NCBI RefSeq assembly: GCF_028200735.1
Contig: NZ_JAQKPV010000012.1
Location: forward strand, 62,001-126,000
Origin: Streptomyces sp. ACA25
GTDB lineage: Bacteria > Actinomycetota > Actinomycetes > Streptomycetales > Streptomycetaceae
Direction of reading: 5' to 3'
Length of the DNA: 64,000 nt
Shown here: positions 33,853-43,233 of the stretch, one piece after another
How positions within the stretch are numbered: the first letter of the stretch is position 1
How the letters are laid out: each line of letters starts with the position of its first letter
The notes under the pieces: model-generated
What the model was told of the DNA's origin: nothing
What the model saw: only the letters and a program-made list of their open reading frames with translations
The model's database searches: none
Position numbers and translations under genes: made by a program

Positions 33853-34512
33853 TCAGGCCGAGCCGGTGAGGTAGGCCGAGACCACGACGTTCGCCGAGTA
33901 GGCGCGCCGCTCCGGCTCGTAGACGCCGCCGCAGGTGATCAGACGCAGCTCGGCGCGGCCTTCGGTGTCGGGGCCGTACACCCGGCCCGGGTCGAAGTCC
34001 CGGCGGTGCACCGTCTCGACGTTCTCCACGGTGAACTCCGCGGCGCTGCCGTCCTCCCGGGTGACGGTCACGGTGCTGCCCTCCGCCACCGTGCTCAGCG
34101 GGAAGAAGACCGCTCGTTCCGTCTCGGTGTCCACGTGCCCCACCAGCACGGCCGCGCCCGTGCCGCCCGGCGTGGGGCCGTCCCGGTACCAGCCGACGAG
34201 GTGCGGCGTCCCGAACGGCGGGGGCTCCACCCCGCCGGTCGCGTCCACCCCGCGCTCGATGATGTCGGCCCGCACGCCTATGGAGTCGATCTCCAGTACC
34301 AGGGGGGCCGGCTCGCCGGTGAGCGGACGGGCGGCGGGCGGCAGCCAGGTCCCGTCGGCGAGCTGCACCGACGAGGCGCTGCCGGGGACTCCGCCGGGAA
34401 GCCCGCCCTCTGTCAGGTCCCTTCCCCACAGCCAGAGGAAGAGCAGCAGCAGGGCCCAGGCGGTCGCGGACACCAGGCGGCCGGAGCCCGAGGGGCGCGG
34501 CTCGCCCTCCAT
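33853..34512 (-). CDS. Class F sortase
   Basis: 219-aa membrane-anchored transpeptidase. One N-terminal TM (about residues 12-30), then the sortase barrel with catalytic His126 (LVGHVDTE), Cys194 (LITCGG) and Arg203 (EPERRAYSANVVV). Class F enzymes are the actinobacterial group that joins surface proteins to the wall or has undefined roles. The ATG overlaps the stop of the secreted protein gene upstream (TGATG), so the two are translationally coupled. Confidence 0.9.
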   Translation of the reverse strand: MEGEPRPSGSGRLVSATAWALLLLFLWLWGRDLTEGGLPGGVPGSASSVQLADGTWLPPAARPLTGEPAPLVLEIDSIGVRADIIERGVDATGGVEPPPFGTPHLVGWYRDGPTPGGTGAAVLVGHVDTETERAVFFPLSTVAEGSTVTVTREDGSAAEFTVENVETVHRRDFDPGRVYGPDTEGRAELRLITCGGVYEPERRAYSANVVVSAYLTGSA

Positions 34513-35117
34513 CACTGCCGCCGGGCGCGGTGCCGACGAACCGTCAGCAGGGTCACGGCCAGCAGGCCTCCGGAGAGCACCGCCAGTCCGGCGGGACCGT
34601 ACAGCCCGGCCGTCTCCTGCCCGGCCGTCTCCTGCCCGGCCGTCCCGGCCGGGTTCTCCCCGGCGGCCCCGCCGCCGCCCGCGCGGACCGGTGCGGAGGG
34701 TTTCACCGGGTGATCCGTGGGGTGCGGCGGGATCACGCCGGTGATGATCACCCGTCCGGACGCCGCCTTCTTCTTCCCGTCGCACGAGATGTCGACCGGG
34801 TAGGCCCCCGGCCCGATCGTGCGGCTGATCCGCGCCTCGCCGGACAGGCCGCCGTCCTCAGCCGGCCGGAGCCGGGCCTCGGCGGTGAACGCCTCGGAAT
34901 GGGCGACCCCCTTGTCGCCCTTGCAGCTGAACACCCGGATGCCGACCTCGTCGCCGGGCCGGGGGCTGATCGGGGTGATCCGGACGTCGGCGCCGGCCCG
35001 GTGGTCCGGCGGCTCCGCCGGCCGGACCCCGGCAGCGGACGGCCCGGCGCCGGCCACCGTCACCATCGTCACCGATACAGCACACAGGGTAAGTTTGAGC
35101 GGGAGCGCGATGCCCAT
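34512..35117 (-). CDS. Secreted, C-terminally membrane-anchored protein paired with sortase
   Basis: 201 aa. Signal peptide (MGIALPLKLTLCAVSV..., cleavage after about residue 30), a beta-rich extracellular domain with one Cys pair (VFSCKGDKG and DISCDGKK), a Gly/Ala/Glu-rich stalk with a duplicated GQETA, then a TM segment and a basic tail RRHRARRQ. That tail arrangement resembles a sortase substrate, but no LPxTG or LAxTG motif is present. ATG 35117 has GGAGG upstream. Coupled to the class F sortase downstream. It may be an accessory rather than a substrate. Confidence 0.75.
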   Translation of the reverse strand: MGIALPLKLTLCAVSVTMVTVAGAGPSAAGVRPAEPPDHRAGADVRITPISPRPGDEVGIRVFSCKGDKGVAHSEAFTAEARLRPAEDGGLSGEARISRTIGPGAYPVDISCDGKKKAASGRVIITGVIPPHPTDHPVKPSAPVRAGGGGAAGENPAGTAGQETAGQETAGLYGPAGLAVLSGGLLAVTLLTVRRHRARRQ

Positions 35118-35248
35118 GGGAACCTCCGGGTCGGTACCCTTCGAAGGTCCCCCGCCGCGCTCCGTCACGCATCCGCTGGGGACGGCGGTTGCGCCACCCG
35201 GTGGCAGCCCCGTAACCCGGCCGGACCCCCGCGCGCGGCCGGGTGCTC

Positions 35249-36028
35249 TCAGATCGCGTCGACGAGGTCCGCGATGGAGTCGACCACCTTGGAGGGGCGG
35301 AACGGGTACCGCTCGACCTCCTCGGGGCGGGTCAGCCCCGTCAGCACCAGGAAGGTCTCCATCCCCGCCTCCAGGCCGGCCAGCACGTCGGTGTCCATCC
35401 GGTCACCGATCATCGCGCTGGTCTCGGAGTGCGCGCCGAGCACGTTGAGACCGGCCCGCATCATCAGCGGGTTGGGCTTGCCGACGAAGTACGGCTCACG
35501 GCCGGTGGCCTTGGTGATGAGCGCGGCGACCGAGCCGGTGGCGGGCAGCGCGCCCTCCGCGGAGGGGCCGGTGTGGTCCGGGTTGGTCGCGATGAACCGC
35601 GAGCCGTCGTTGATCAGCCGGATCGCCTTGGTGAGCGCCTCGAAGCTGTAGGTGCGGGTCTCGCCCAGCACGACGTAGTCCGGGGCGGTGTCGGTCAGGA
35701 TGTAGCCGACGTCGTGCAGGGCGGTGGTCAGACCGGCCTCCCCGATGACGTAGGCGGTGCCGCCCGGACGCTGGTCGGACAGGAACTGGGCGGTGGCCAG
35801 CGCCGAGGTCCAGATGCTGTCGATCGGCACCTCCAGGCCCATCCGGGAGAGCCGGGCATGCAGGTCCCGGGGGGTGTAGATGGAGTTGTTCGTCAGCACG
35901 AGGAACGGCTTTCCGGACTCGCGGAGCCGTTTGATGAAACGGTCCGCACCGGGGACCGGGACGCCCTCGTGCATCAGGACGCCGTCCATGTCCGTGAGCC
36001 AGGATTCGATCGGCTTGCGCTCTGCCAT
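35249..36028 (-). CDS. HAD-IIA (NagD-type) sugar-phosphate phosphatase
   Basis: 259 aa. HAD nucleophile motif is LTDMDGVLMHEG (Asp13, Asp15). Motif II LTNNS is followed by a C2A-type cap, and motif III/IV is KPNPLMMRAGL and MIGDRMDTDVLAG. NagD-type enzymes dephosphorylate nucleotides or small sugar phosphates. Single gene between the sortase pair and bcp. The substrate cannot be set from sequence. Confidence 0.92.
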   Translation of the reverse strand: MAERKPIESWLTDMDGVLMHEGVPVPGADRFIKRLRESGKPFLVLTNNSIYTPRDLHARLSRMGLEVPIDSIWTSALATAQFLSDQRPGGTAYVIGEAGLTTALHDVGYILTDTAPDYVVLGETRTYSFEALTKAIRLINDGSRFIATNPDHTGPSAEGALPATGSVAALITKATGREPYFVGKPNPLMMRAGLNVLGAHSETSAMIGDRMDTDVLAGLEAGMETFLVLTGLTRPEEVERYPFRPSKVVDSIADLVDAI

Positions 36029-36213
36029 GCGTGAGGACTCCTGCCGTGCGCGGTGCGGGGTATCGGCGGCACCGCACTGTGCTGTGCCGATGTGCTTCAG
36101 CCTATGCCAGGATCCGCGGCGGCCACGGGGCCGTTCGGGGTACGGAACGTGGAGCGCCGCCGCCCCGCCCGGCCCGGCGGGGGCGGGGGGAGACCGGTGG
36201 GCCGGGGCACGTC

Positions 36214-36681
36214 TCAGATGCCCAGGTCGCGGATCAGCTTCGCCACGTGCCCGGTGGCCTTGACGTTGTACATCGCACGTTCCACCCTGCCGTCCGCGCC
36301 GACCACGACGGTCGACCGGATGACCCCGGTGACGGTCTTCCCGTACAGCTTCTTCTCGCCGAAGGCGCCGTAGGCAAGCAGGACTTCCTTCTCCGGATCG
36401 CCGGCCAGGGTGACCTTCAGGTCCTCCGCGCTGCGGAACTTCGCCAGCTTCTCCGGCCGGTCCGGCGAGATCCCCACCACGTCGTACCCGGCATCGGCGA
36501 GCAGCGCCAGGTTGTCGGTGAAGTCGCAGGCCTGTTTCGTGCAGCCGGGAGTCATCGCGGCCGGGTAGAAGTAGACGATGACCTTCCGGCCCGCGTAGTC
36601 ACTCAGCGACACCGGCTTGCCGTCGGCATCGGGGAGGGTGAACGCCGGGGCCTCGCTGCCCGGCTCCAGTCGCTCGCTCAT
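36214..36681 (-). CDS. bcp: Thioredoxin-dependent thiol peroxidase (Bcp/PrxQ)
   Basis: 155-aa peroxiredoxin. Peroxidatic Cys47 and resolving Cys52 lie in MTPGCTKQACDF, the Bcp spacing of four residues between Cys. Reduces hydrogen peroxide and organic peroxides using thioredoxin. ATG 36681 chosen by the standard MSERL start; the longer ORF upstream lies in the divergent promoter. Divergent from the DUF3618 gene. Confidence 0.96.
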   Translation of the reverse strand: MSERLEPGSEAPAFTLPDADGKPVSLSDYAGRKVIVYFYPAAMTPGCTKQACDFTDNLALLADAGYDVVGISPDRPEKLAKFRSAEDLKVTLAGDPEKEVLLAYGAFGEKKLYGKTVTGVIRSTVVVGADGRVERAMYNVKATGHVAKLIRDLGI

Positions 36682-36846
36682 GAAGGCTCCTCGCATCGCT
36701 CGTCGCACCGCCCCGTCCGGCCGCGGTGGTCCCCGCAGCCTAATCGGGGGTGGGGACAAGCACGGGACGGGCGGAGCTGACAGACTGTGCCCGACAGTCC
36801 ACGTCCATGTGTTCATGCAGCGTCAGCTCGACCGGGAGGCACAGAG

Positions 36847-37164
36847 GTGTCGGAAGCCAGGATTCCTGCGGAGATCGAGGCGCGGATCGCCAGGCGGCGA
36901 GAGACTCTCGCGGAGACACTGGGCGAGATCGCCGTCCGGGTCCACCCGGCGACGATCGCCGGCGATGCGAAGATGCGCGCAGCCGAGGCCCTGGACCGCA
37001 CCGCGGGCCGGACATACGTCGCGGTCAACCGCGCCGTCGGCGACGTCCGCGCGCAGTTCTTCACGAAGGACGGCCGGCCCCGCCCGGAGCGGGTCGCGCC
37101 GGTTGCCCTGGCCGCCGTCGCGGCCGTCGGTCTGCTGGTGTTCACCGCTCGCCGCCGCCGGTAG
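36847..37164 (+). CDS. DUF3618 protein, single C-terminal TM
   Basis: 105 aa. The N-terminal half has the DUF3618 pattern (IPAEIEARIARRRETLAETLGEI, short heptad-like helix), and a C-terminal TM (about residues 84-100) is followed by a basic RRRR end, indicating a tail-anchored membrane protein. GTG with GGGAGG upstream. Members of this family are common in actinomycetes, often near stress genes; function unknown. The next gene starts 34 bases later on the same strand. Confidence 0.8.
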   Translation: MSEARIPAEIEARIARRRETLAETLGEIAVRVHPATIAGDAKMRAAEALDRTAGRTYVAVNRAVGDVRAQFFTKDGRPRPERVAPVALAAVAAVGLLVFTARRRR

Positions 37165-37198
37165 CGGACCCGGCGGACTCCTGTTGTACGGTCGTCCC

Positions 37199-37540
37199 GT
37201 GAGCACCTCACCCACCCACGACAAGCTGCCCATCCGGATGCTGCACGACCGTGTGCTGGTCCGGACCGACACCATCGAGGGAGAGCGCCGCTCCTCGGGG
37301 GGCATCGTCATCCCCGCGACGGCCGCCGTCGGCCGCCGTCTCGACTGGGCCGAGGTGGTGGCCGTCGGGCAGAACGTGCGCACGGTGGAGCCGGGCGACC
37401 GGGTGCTGTACGACCCGGAGGAGCGAGCAGAGGTCGAGGTCCGCGGCGTGGCCTACGTCCTCATGCGGGAGCGCGATCTGCACGCCGTGGCCGCCGAGCG
37501 GCTGGCCGGCTCCGACGACTCAACCGGTCTGTATCTCTGA
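37199..37540 (+). CDS. GroES-like co-chaperonin family protein
   Basis: 113 aa with a 10-kDa chaperonin fold: PIRMLHDRVLVRTD, a mobile-loop region SSGGIVIPATA, and VEPGDRVLYDPEERAEVEVRGVAYVLMRE. It differs from the usual GroES in its longer N- and C-termini and is not next to groEL, so it is a paralogue rather than the housekeeping groES. GTG start. Its last 21 bases overlap the 3' end of the convergent penicillin-binding protein gene. Confidence 0.85.
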   Translation: MSTSPTHDKLPIRMLHDRVLVRTDTIEGERRSSGGIVIPATAAVGRRLDWAEVVAVGQNVRTVEPGDRVLYDPEERAEVEVRGVAYVLMRERDLHAVAAERLAGSDDSTGLYL

Positions 37541-39943
37541 CCACGCGGGCCGGGCCGCGCTCTGCGGCGCCCGCTGACCACTTCCGTCCTCGCTGTCGCT
37601 GTCGCTGTCGCCGTCGCTGCCGTCGTCGGGGTTCCTGCCGTCGTCCGGTGGCGAGGTGCCCGGATCCGTCGGCCCGGAGGTCCCGGTGGGCTCCGAAGGC
37701 CCGGGTGTCTCGGTGGGTTCCGTGGGCTCGGGCGTCTCCGTGGGCTCGGGCTCCCCGGTGGGGGACGGTGTCCCGGACGGCGGTTCCGAGGTGCCCGGGC
37801 TCTCCGGCCCGGTGGGCGAAGGCTCGGCCGACTCCTCCGGCGACCTCTCCGGCGACTGTGCGGGCGGCCGGGAATCCTCGGTGACCGGCGGGCCGGGATC
37901 CGCAGGCTCTTCCCACTCCTCCACCGGCCCGTTGTCCGTCTCCCCGAAATCCTCCCGGGCCTCGAGGTCGAAGTCCCGCACCGGCGCGCCCTCCAGCGCG
38001 GCTGCGGTGTACTGCCCCCAGATCGCGGCCGGGACACCGCCGCCGCTGACCCGCTCCAGTCCCAGCGCCCCGTACAGCGGCTCCTGGGCGCCGGTCTCCT
38101 GGTTCTGCCCCATCAGGGCGACCACGGTGGCCAGCTCGGGGGTGTAGCCGGCGAACCACGCCGCCTTGTCCTGTTCCGCGGTCCCGGTCTTCCCGGCCGC
38201 GGGCCGGCCCACGGCGCCGGCCGCCGAGCCGGTACCGCCCTCGACCACGCCGACCAGCAGGTCCGTGGTGGCGTCGGCCACCTCGCGGGAGACGGCCCGC
38301 TCCGGCTCGCGGGCGGGCAGCTCGATCTCCTCGTCGCCCCGGCTGACCTCCTCCACCAGCACTGTCGGCAGGTGCTCGCCGTGCCGCGCCAGCGTGGCGT
38401 ACGCCCCGGCCATGTCGAGGGTGCTCGGGGTCGCGGTGCCCAGTGAGACCGATCCCTGCGCGGAGTCCAGCCCCGGGGTGTCCGCGGGGATGCCCAGCGC
38501 CCTCGCCGTGTCGGCCACCCGCCGCGGCCCCACGTCCTGACCGAGCTGGGCGAAGACCGCGTTCACCGACAGGTCCATCGCGCTGCGCAGCGTCAGCTCA
38601 CCGTGGCTGACCTCGTTCTCGTTCTCCGGGGACCAGCCGGTGCCCTGCCCGTCCCGGTCCAGCACTTCCCGGCCGCTCGTTCCGTCGTACGTCGTGGAGG
38701 GGCCGATCGGCGTCCCGCTCCGGGTGGTGGCCTCGTGCTCCAGTGCCGCGGCGTACACGAAGGGCTTGAAGGTGGACGCCGCCTGGTAGTCCCGGCGGGT
38801 GGCGTTGTTGAGGAATTGCCGCGTGTAGTCCTCGCCCCCGTACATGGCGACGACCCGCCCGGTCTCCGTCTCCACCGAGGTGGCTCCCGCCCGCAGATGG
38901 CTGTCCGCCTCCCGCTCCTCGTCCTTCCGGTCCAGCAACTGCTCCTGGACGGATGCGGTCAGCGCCTCCTGCTGGTCGGGCTCGATGGTCGTGGTGATCC
39001 GGAACCCGCCGGCCGCCAGTCGCTGCTCATCGAGGACACCGCTCTCGATCAGGTGGTCCCGGACCGCTTCGACCAGGTATCCGCGCTGCCCGGACAGGCC
39101 GGTCGAAGGCCGTGTCTCCTGCGGCTCCGGGAACTCCAGCCCGGCCCGCTCCGAGGCGGCCAGCCAGCCCTCGTCCACCATGCCGTCCAGTACGTACTCC
39201 CATCGGGCGACCGCCCGGCCCTCGTTCTGCGTCGCGGACCCCACGTCGAAGGCGCTGGGTGCGACCAGCAGAGCCGCCAGGTAGGCCCCCTCGGCGACGT
39301 TCAGCTCCCCGGTGTCCTTTCCGTAGTAGGCCTGCGCGGCGGCCTGGATCCCGTACGCGTTGCGGCCGAAGTAGCTGGTGTTGAGATAGCCCTCGAGGAT
39401 CTCCTCCTTGCTCACCTCGCGGTCCAGCTTCACCGCGATGAAGAACTCCTTGGTCTTGCGCTCGAGGGTCTGCTCCTGGTCCAGGTAGTAGTTCTTCACG
39501 TACTGCTGCGTGATGGTGGAGCCGGACTGCTTGCCCTCTCCGCGCAGCATGTTCCAGGCGGCCCGGACCATGGCCTTGGGGTCCACCGCCGACTGGCGGA
39601 AGAAGGCCCGGTCCTCGGCGGCCAGCACCGCGTGCCGTACGTCCTCCGGCACCAGGGACAGGGAGACGCTCTCCCGGTTCACCTCACCGACCCGGGCGAG
39701 CTGCGAGCCGTCCGCGTACAGGTAGACGTTGCTCTGTGCGGCGGAGGCGCTTCTCGGCTCCGGGATCTCCACCAGCAGGTAGCCCGCGACGAGACCGCCG
39801 AGGGCGAGGGACGCGGTCAGCAGTGCGGCGGCGAACAGGGTCCGCCACCGGGGGAGCAGCCGGCGCCGCCGCCGGTGCTCCTCGGGCGGTCCGTCCCCGG
39901 GGCTGTCCCGGGCAGTGTCTTTGCGCGCACTGGTCTCACTCAT
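37520..39943 (-). CDS. Bifunctional class A penicillin-binding protein
   Basis: 807 aa. Short cytoplasmic basic tail, one TM (about residues 36-58), a GT51 transglycosylase domain with catalytic Glu110 (AAEDRAFF) and GGSTITQQ-type motif (SGSTITQQYVKNYY), and a transpeptidase domain with Ser390-x-x-Lys393 (STFKPF), SVN and GKTGTAE. It polymerises and cross-links peptidoglycan outside the membrane. The last ~130 residues are a Pro/Thr/Glu/Ser-rich tail, common in actinobacterial PBPs, ending in a Ser-Asp stretch. Convergent overlap with the GroES-like gene at the 3' end. Confidence 0.94.
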   Translation of the reverse strand: MSETSARKDTARDSPGDGPPEEHRRRRRLLPRWRTLFAAALLTASLALGGLVAGYLLVEIPEPRSASAAQSNVYLYADGSQLARVGEVNRESVSLSLVPEDVRHAVLAAEDRAFFRQSAVDPKAMVRAAWNMLRGEGKQSGSTITQQYVKNYYLDQEQTLERKTKEFFIAVKLDREVSKEEILEGYLNTSYFGRNAYGIQAAAQAYYGKDTGELNVAEGAYLAALLVAPSAFDVGSATQNEGRAVARWEYVLDGMVDEGWLAASERAGLEFPEPQETRPSTGLSGQRGYLVEAVRDHLIESGVLDEQRLAAGGFRITTTIEPDQQEALTASVQEQLLDRKDEEREADSHLRAGATSVETETGRVVAMYGGEDYTRQFLNNATRRDYQAASTFKPFVYAAALEHEATTRSGTPIGPSTTYDGTSGREVLDRDGQGTGWSPENENEVSHGELTLRSAMDLSVNAVFAQLGQDVGPRRVADTARALGIPADTPGLDSAQGSVSLGTATPSTLDMAGAYATLARHGEHLPTVLVEEVSRGDEEIELPAREPERAVSREVADATTDLLVGVVEGGTGSAAGAVGRPAAGKTGTAEQDKAAWFAGYTPELATVVALMGQNQETGAQEPLYGALGLERVSGGGVPAAIWGQYTAAALEGAPVRDFDLEAREDFGETDNGPVEEWEEPADPGPPVTEDSRPPAQSPERSPEESAEPSPTGPESPGTSEPPSGTPSPTGEPEPTETPEPTEPTETPGPSEPTGTSGPTDPGTSPPDDGRNPDDGSDGDSDSDSEDGSGQRAPQSAARPAWSEIQTG

Positions 39944-40049
39944 CGCTGCGGCCTCGCCCGCCTTCCTCGGAGGGAGAAAATATGCCTATCAGCTATGAAG
40001 TGTCGCATTGCGGAGCGCGTACACGCGCGAGCCTCGCCCGGCGAACGGC

Positions 40050-41357
40050 TCAGAGCGCCGCCCCGTACCCCCGGACCAGTGCCTCCGGCTCCACGGCCAC
40101 CGCCATGGCCCGGAACCCGGCGTCGTTCGGATGCAGGTGGTCACCGGAGTCGTACTCCGGCAGCAGCCGGTCCGGTCGCAGCGGGTCGCGCAGCGCCGCG
40201 TCGAGATCCACCACCGCATCGAACACCGTGCCCGCCCTGATCTCCTCGTTCACCCGTTCCCGGACCGCCTCCCGCTCCGCCGACCAGCCGCTGTGCCCCC
40301 GGAACGGGGCGAGGGTGGCCCCCGCCACCCACAGGCCGCGCTCCCGCGCCTCCGTCGCCAGCTGCCGCAGCCCCGCCACCACGAGCCCGGGGTCCGGGGG
40401 TTCGGCAGCCCGGATGATGTCGTTGATGCCCAGCTGCACCACCACCGTCCGGACCCCCGGCTGCGGCAGGACGTCCGTGTGCAGCCGCCGCAGCCCCGCT
40501 GATCCGTTGAACGGCCGGCCCGGTGCTGCGTCAGTCAGCAGCCGGTTCCCGCTCAGCCCTTTGTTCAGCACCGCGTACGACGGTCTCCCCGGCTCCTGGC
40601 GCAGCCGCACGGCCAGCAGATCGGGCCAGCCGCGGTGCGCTCCGAAGGTGGCCGAAATGCCGTCGGTCAGCGAATCGCCCAGCATCACCACCGCGCCCTC
40701 CACCTCGGGGTTGAGCACCTGAACGCCGGTGACGTAGCGCCAGTGCGTGGTCGTCTCGGTGAACGGCCGCCCCGAGACGTCCCCGGTCTGGTCACCTGCC
40801 GCCGCGTAGTTCGTGCGGCCCGCCCTCCGGTGATACGTCACCGGTCCCGACCGTTCCGCGACGTACACGGTCACCAGCAGGTCGGCGCCCGCCTGCACGG
40901 CGAACGGCACCGGGTCGCTCACCACCGAGGTACCGGCGGCCAGCACCGGTGAGGACTCCCCGCGGAACGTCAGCCGGCGGACACTGCCCGGCCGGGCCGC
41001 CGGTCCGCCGTCGGCAGCCAGCGCCACGCTGGCCCGGGTCAGCGGCAAGGGCTCCGTTCCGTAGCGGTTGGACAGCTCGACCCGCACGCTCGCCCCGGCC
41101 ACCGAGGTGCGCAGCACATTGCGCAGCGAGCGGTCGGGCAGTCCGTGCCCGGTGCCGGGCTCGGCGCCGGCCGGTGCCGTGGCCCAGGTCCCCACCCAGT
41201 CCCCCTCCGACACCGGCACCACCAGCCGCGGTGACGGTACGCCCGGTACCGTCCGGTCGTCGGAGGGGCGCTGCCCGAACCCCAGCGACACCGTCACTCC
41301 GAGCAGCACGACCGTCAGCGCCACCGCCGCCGGCCCGTATCCGCGATTGCTGCGCAC
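40050..41357 (-). CDS. SGNH/GDSL-family secreted hydrolase
   Basis: 435 aa, signal anchor at residues 8-25. After a ~170-residue beta-sandwich-like region, the SGNH blocks are present: GDSLTDG (Ser nucleophile), GLSGNRLL (Gly), LGINDI (Asn) and DHLHPND (Asp-His pair). Such enzymes are extracellular lipases or carbohydrate esterases. GTG 41357 is used; TTG three bases earlier is an equal candidate, with AGGGG upstream. Divergent from the DUF445 gene. Confidence 0.85.
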   Translation of the reverse strand: MRSNRGYGPAAVALTVVLLGVTVSLGFGQRPSDDRTVPGVPSPRLVVPVSEGDWVGTWATAPAGAEPGTGHGLPDRSLRNVLRTSVAGASVRVELSNRYGTEPLPLTRASVALAADGGPAARPGSVRRLTFRGESSPVLAAGTSVVSDPVPFAVQAGADLLVTVYVAERSGPVTYHRRAGRTNYAAAGDQTGDVSGRPFTETTTHWRYVTGVQVLNPEVEGAVVMLGDSLTDGISATFGAHRGWPDLLAVRLRQEPGRPSYAVLNKGLSGNRLLTDAAPGRPFNGSAGLRRLHTDVLPQPGVRTVVVQLGINDIIRAAEPPDPGLVVAGLRQLATEARERGLWVAGATLAPFRGHSGWSAEREAVRERVNEEIRAGTVFDAVVDLDAALRDPLRPDRLLPEYDSGDHLHPNDAGFRAMAVAVEPEALVRGYGAAL

Positions 41358-41520
41358 CAAGGCAGGTGTTCCCCTCGCTCGTCCGGAAACCGGCCGGTCA
41401 CACGCTTCTGCCGCATTTTCCCACGAGCCGGGGGCGGGTGCGCGGCCAAGCGGGTGCGGCCACCCCGCCCCATGCGCGAGGATGCATCGACGGCTGCGGC
41501 GGGCGGAGTGGATGCAACGG

Positions 41521-42861
41521 ATGGAACAGACCACGGCAAGGGGAAGCACCGGGGGAGACCGGGAGCCGGGAGCGGGACCCCCGGATCCCGGGCTGCTGAC
41601 CGACGGCTTCACCGAGGCGGACCGGGAGAAACAGCGCGGACTGCGCCGGATGAAGGCGGTCGCCACCGGACTGCTGGTGTTCGTCGCGGTCGTCTACGCC
41701 CTGGCCACCTGGGCGAAGGCAGCCGGTGCCGGTCCCTGGGCCGGCTACGTGGCCGCGGCGGCCGAGGCCGGCATGGTCGGGGCGCTCGCCGACTGGTTCG
41801 CCGTCACCGCTCTCTTCCGTCATCCGCTGGGTGTTCCGATCCCGCACACCGCGATCATTCCGACCAAGAAGGACCAGCTGGGCGAGGCCCTGGGGGACTT
41901 CGTCGGTGAGAACTTCCTCTCCGAGCGGGTCATCCGCGACAAGCTCGGTTCGGTCCGGCTCGCCGCCCGCGCCGGCGCCTGGCTGGCCCGCCCCGAGAAC
42001 GCCGACCGAGTGACGGCGGAGCTGGCCACCGCGGTGCGCGGCGGCCTCACCGTGCTGCATGACGCCGACGTCCAGCAGGTCATCGGCGAGACCATCACCC
42101 GGCGCGCCGAGGACGTCGAACTCTCCCCGCCGCTGGGGGCGCTCCTGGAACGGACGGTTTCCGACGGCGGTCACCACAAGCTGGTCGACTTCGTCTGTGT
42201 GAAGGCGCACGCCTGGCTCATCGAGCACCGTGACGCCGTCCTGACGGCCATCGGGGACGGTGCCCCCGGTTGGACACCCCGGTTCGTGGACCGTCGGGTC
42301 GGCGACCGGGTCTACCGCGAACTACTGCGCTTCGTGACCGAGATGAGGGACTCGCCCGAACACCCGGCCCGGTACGCCCTCGACCGGTTCCTCGCCGACT
42401 TCGCGCAGCAGTTGCAGCACGACCCCGAGACCCGGACCCGGGTCGAGCGCCTGAAGTCCGAGCTGCTGCACCGTCCCGAGGTGCAGGAACTCATCGCCAC
42501 CGCCTGGGCCAACCTCCGCGCCATGATCCTGACAGCCGCGGAGGACGAGAACAGTCCGCTGCGGCTCCGGGCCCGTGACTCGCTGCTCTCCCTGGGAGCC
42601 CGTCTCACCGCCGACGCGCGGCTGCGCGCCAAGATCGACGGCTGGGTCGCGGACGCGGCCGTCCACGTCGTCTCCGGGTACCGCAAGGAGATCACGTCGC
42701 TGATCACCGACACCGTCGCGGCCTGGGACGCCCGCCACACCTCCCGCAAGATCGAGCTCCACATCGGCCGGGACCTGCAGTTCATCCGACTGAACGGCAC
42801 CATCATCGGAGCCCTGGCCGGTCTGGTCATCCACACGGTCACCCGGGCCCTGGGCGGCTGA
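41521..42861 (+). CDS. DUF445 family membrane protein
   Basis: 446 aa. N-terminal polar leader, a TM (about residues 41-60), then the DUF445 motif AAEAGMVGALADWFAVTALFRHPLGVPIPHTAIIP, a long helical cytoplasmic region, and a C-terminal TM (LNGTIIGALAGLVIHTVTRAL). The HPLG...PHT block is the family signature. Function unknown; widespread in bacteria. ATG 41521 chosen; ATG 41512 is possible. The stop is 84 bases before the tRNA. Confidence 0.88.
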   Translation: MEQTTARGSTGGDREPGAGPPDPGLLTDGFTEADREKQRGLRRMKAVATGLLVFVAVVYALATWAKAAGAGPWAGYVAAAAEAGMVGALADWFAVTALFRHPLGVPIPHTAIIPTKKDQLGEALGDFVGENFLSERVIRDKLGSVRLAARAGAWLARPENADRVTAELATAVRGGLTVLHDADVQQVIGETITRRAEDVELSPPLGALLERTVSDGGHHKLVDFVCVKAHAWLIEHRDAVLTAIGDGAPGWTPRFVDRRVGDRVYRELLRFVTEMRDSPEHPARYALDRFLADFAQQLQHDPETRTRVERLKSELLHRPEVQELIATAWANLRAMILTAAEDENSPLRLRARDSLLSLGARLTADARLRAKIDGWVADAAVHVVSGYRKEITSLITDTVAAWDARHTSRKIELHIGRDLQFIRLNGTIIGALAGLVIHTVTRALGG

Positions 42862-42945
42862 GCCGGTGCCCGTGCGCCGGGCCCGCGCCCTCGGGCGGCA
42901 CGATTCCGGACAAGCCTCCTGACCCGATACGATGGCGCCTGCGTT

Positions 42946-43029
42946 GCGGCGGTGGCGCAATGGCGACGCAGCTGGTTTAGGTCCAGTGACCCGTGACAGG
43001 GTTTGAGGGTTCGAATCCCTTCCGCCGCA
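42946..43029 (+). tRNA. tRNA-Leu (UAG anticodon)
   Basis: 84-nt class II tRNA. Acceptor arms GCGGCGG and CCGCCGC pair perfectly over 7 bp. The anticodon stem-loop is CTGG-tttaggt-CCAG with anticodon TAG, a long variable arm (gacccgtgacaggg) follows as expected for leucine, and the T arm is gaggg-TTCGAAT-cccTT. The 3' end after the acceptor is A followed by C rather than encoded CCA. Decodes CUA/CUG-type codons. Confidence 0.93.
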
Positions 43030-43081
43030 CTCGGGGACCGTGCGCGCACGCAGGTGCGGGCGGTCGGCGAGATCCCGTCCG

Positions 43082-43119
43082 CGGTGCAGGCCCGGCTCCC
43101 CGGAGCCGGGCCTGCACCG
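43082..43119 (+). terminator. 17-bp hairpin after tRNA-Leu
   Basis: Perfect 17-base arms (43082-43098 and 43103-43119) with a 4-base loop (CCCG) and TTG after the stem. A very stable terminator for the tRNA transcript. Confidence 0.85.
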
Positions 43120-43233
43120 TTGTGCCGCCGGCCGTGCACCGTCCGCCCTGTGGCGGTCGGCGCGGCACCTCGCCGCCGACGATAGCGTGGGGTGCGAACG
43201 GCATGTCCGCACTCTTGCAGGAGGATTGACCGC

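Noticed and set aside
38603..40240. 545-codon plus-strand ORF opposite the PBP
   Set aside because: Antisense shadow of the PBP domains.
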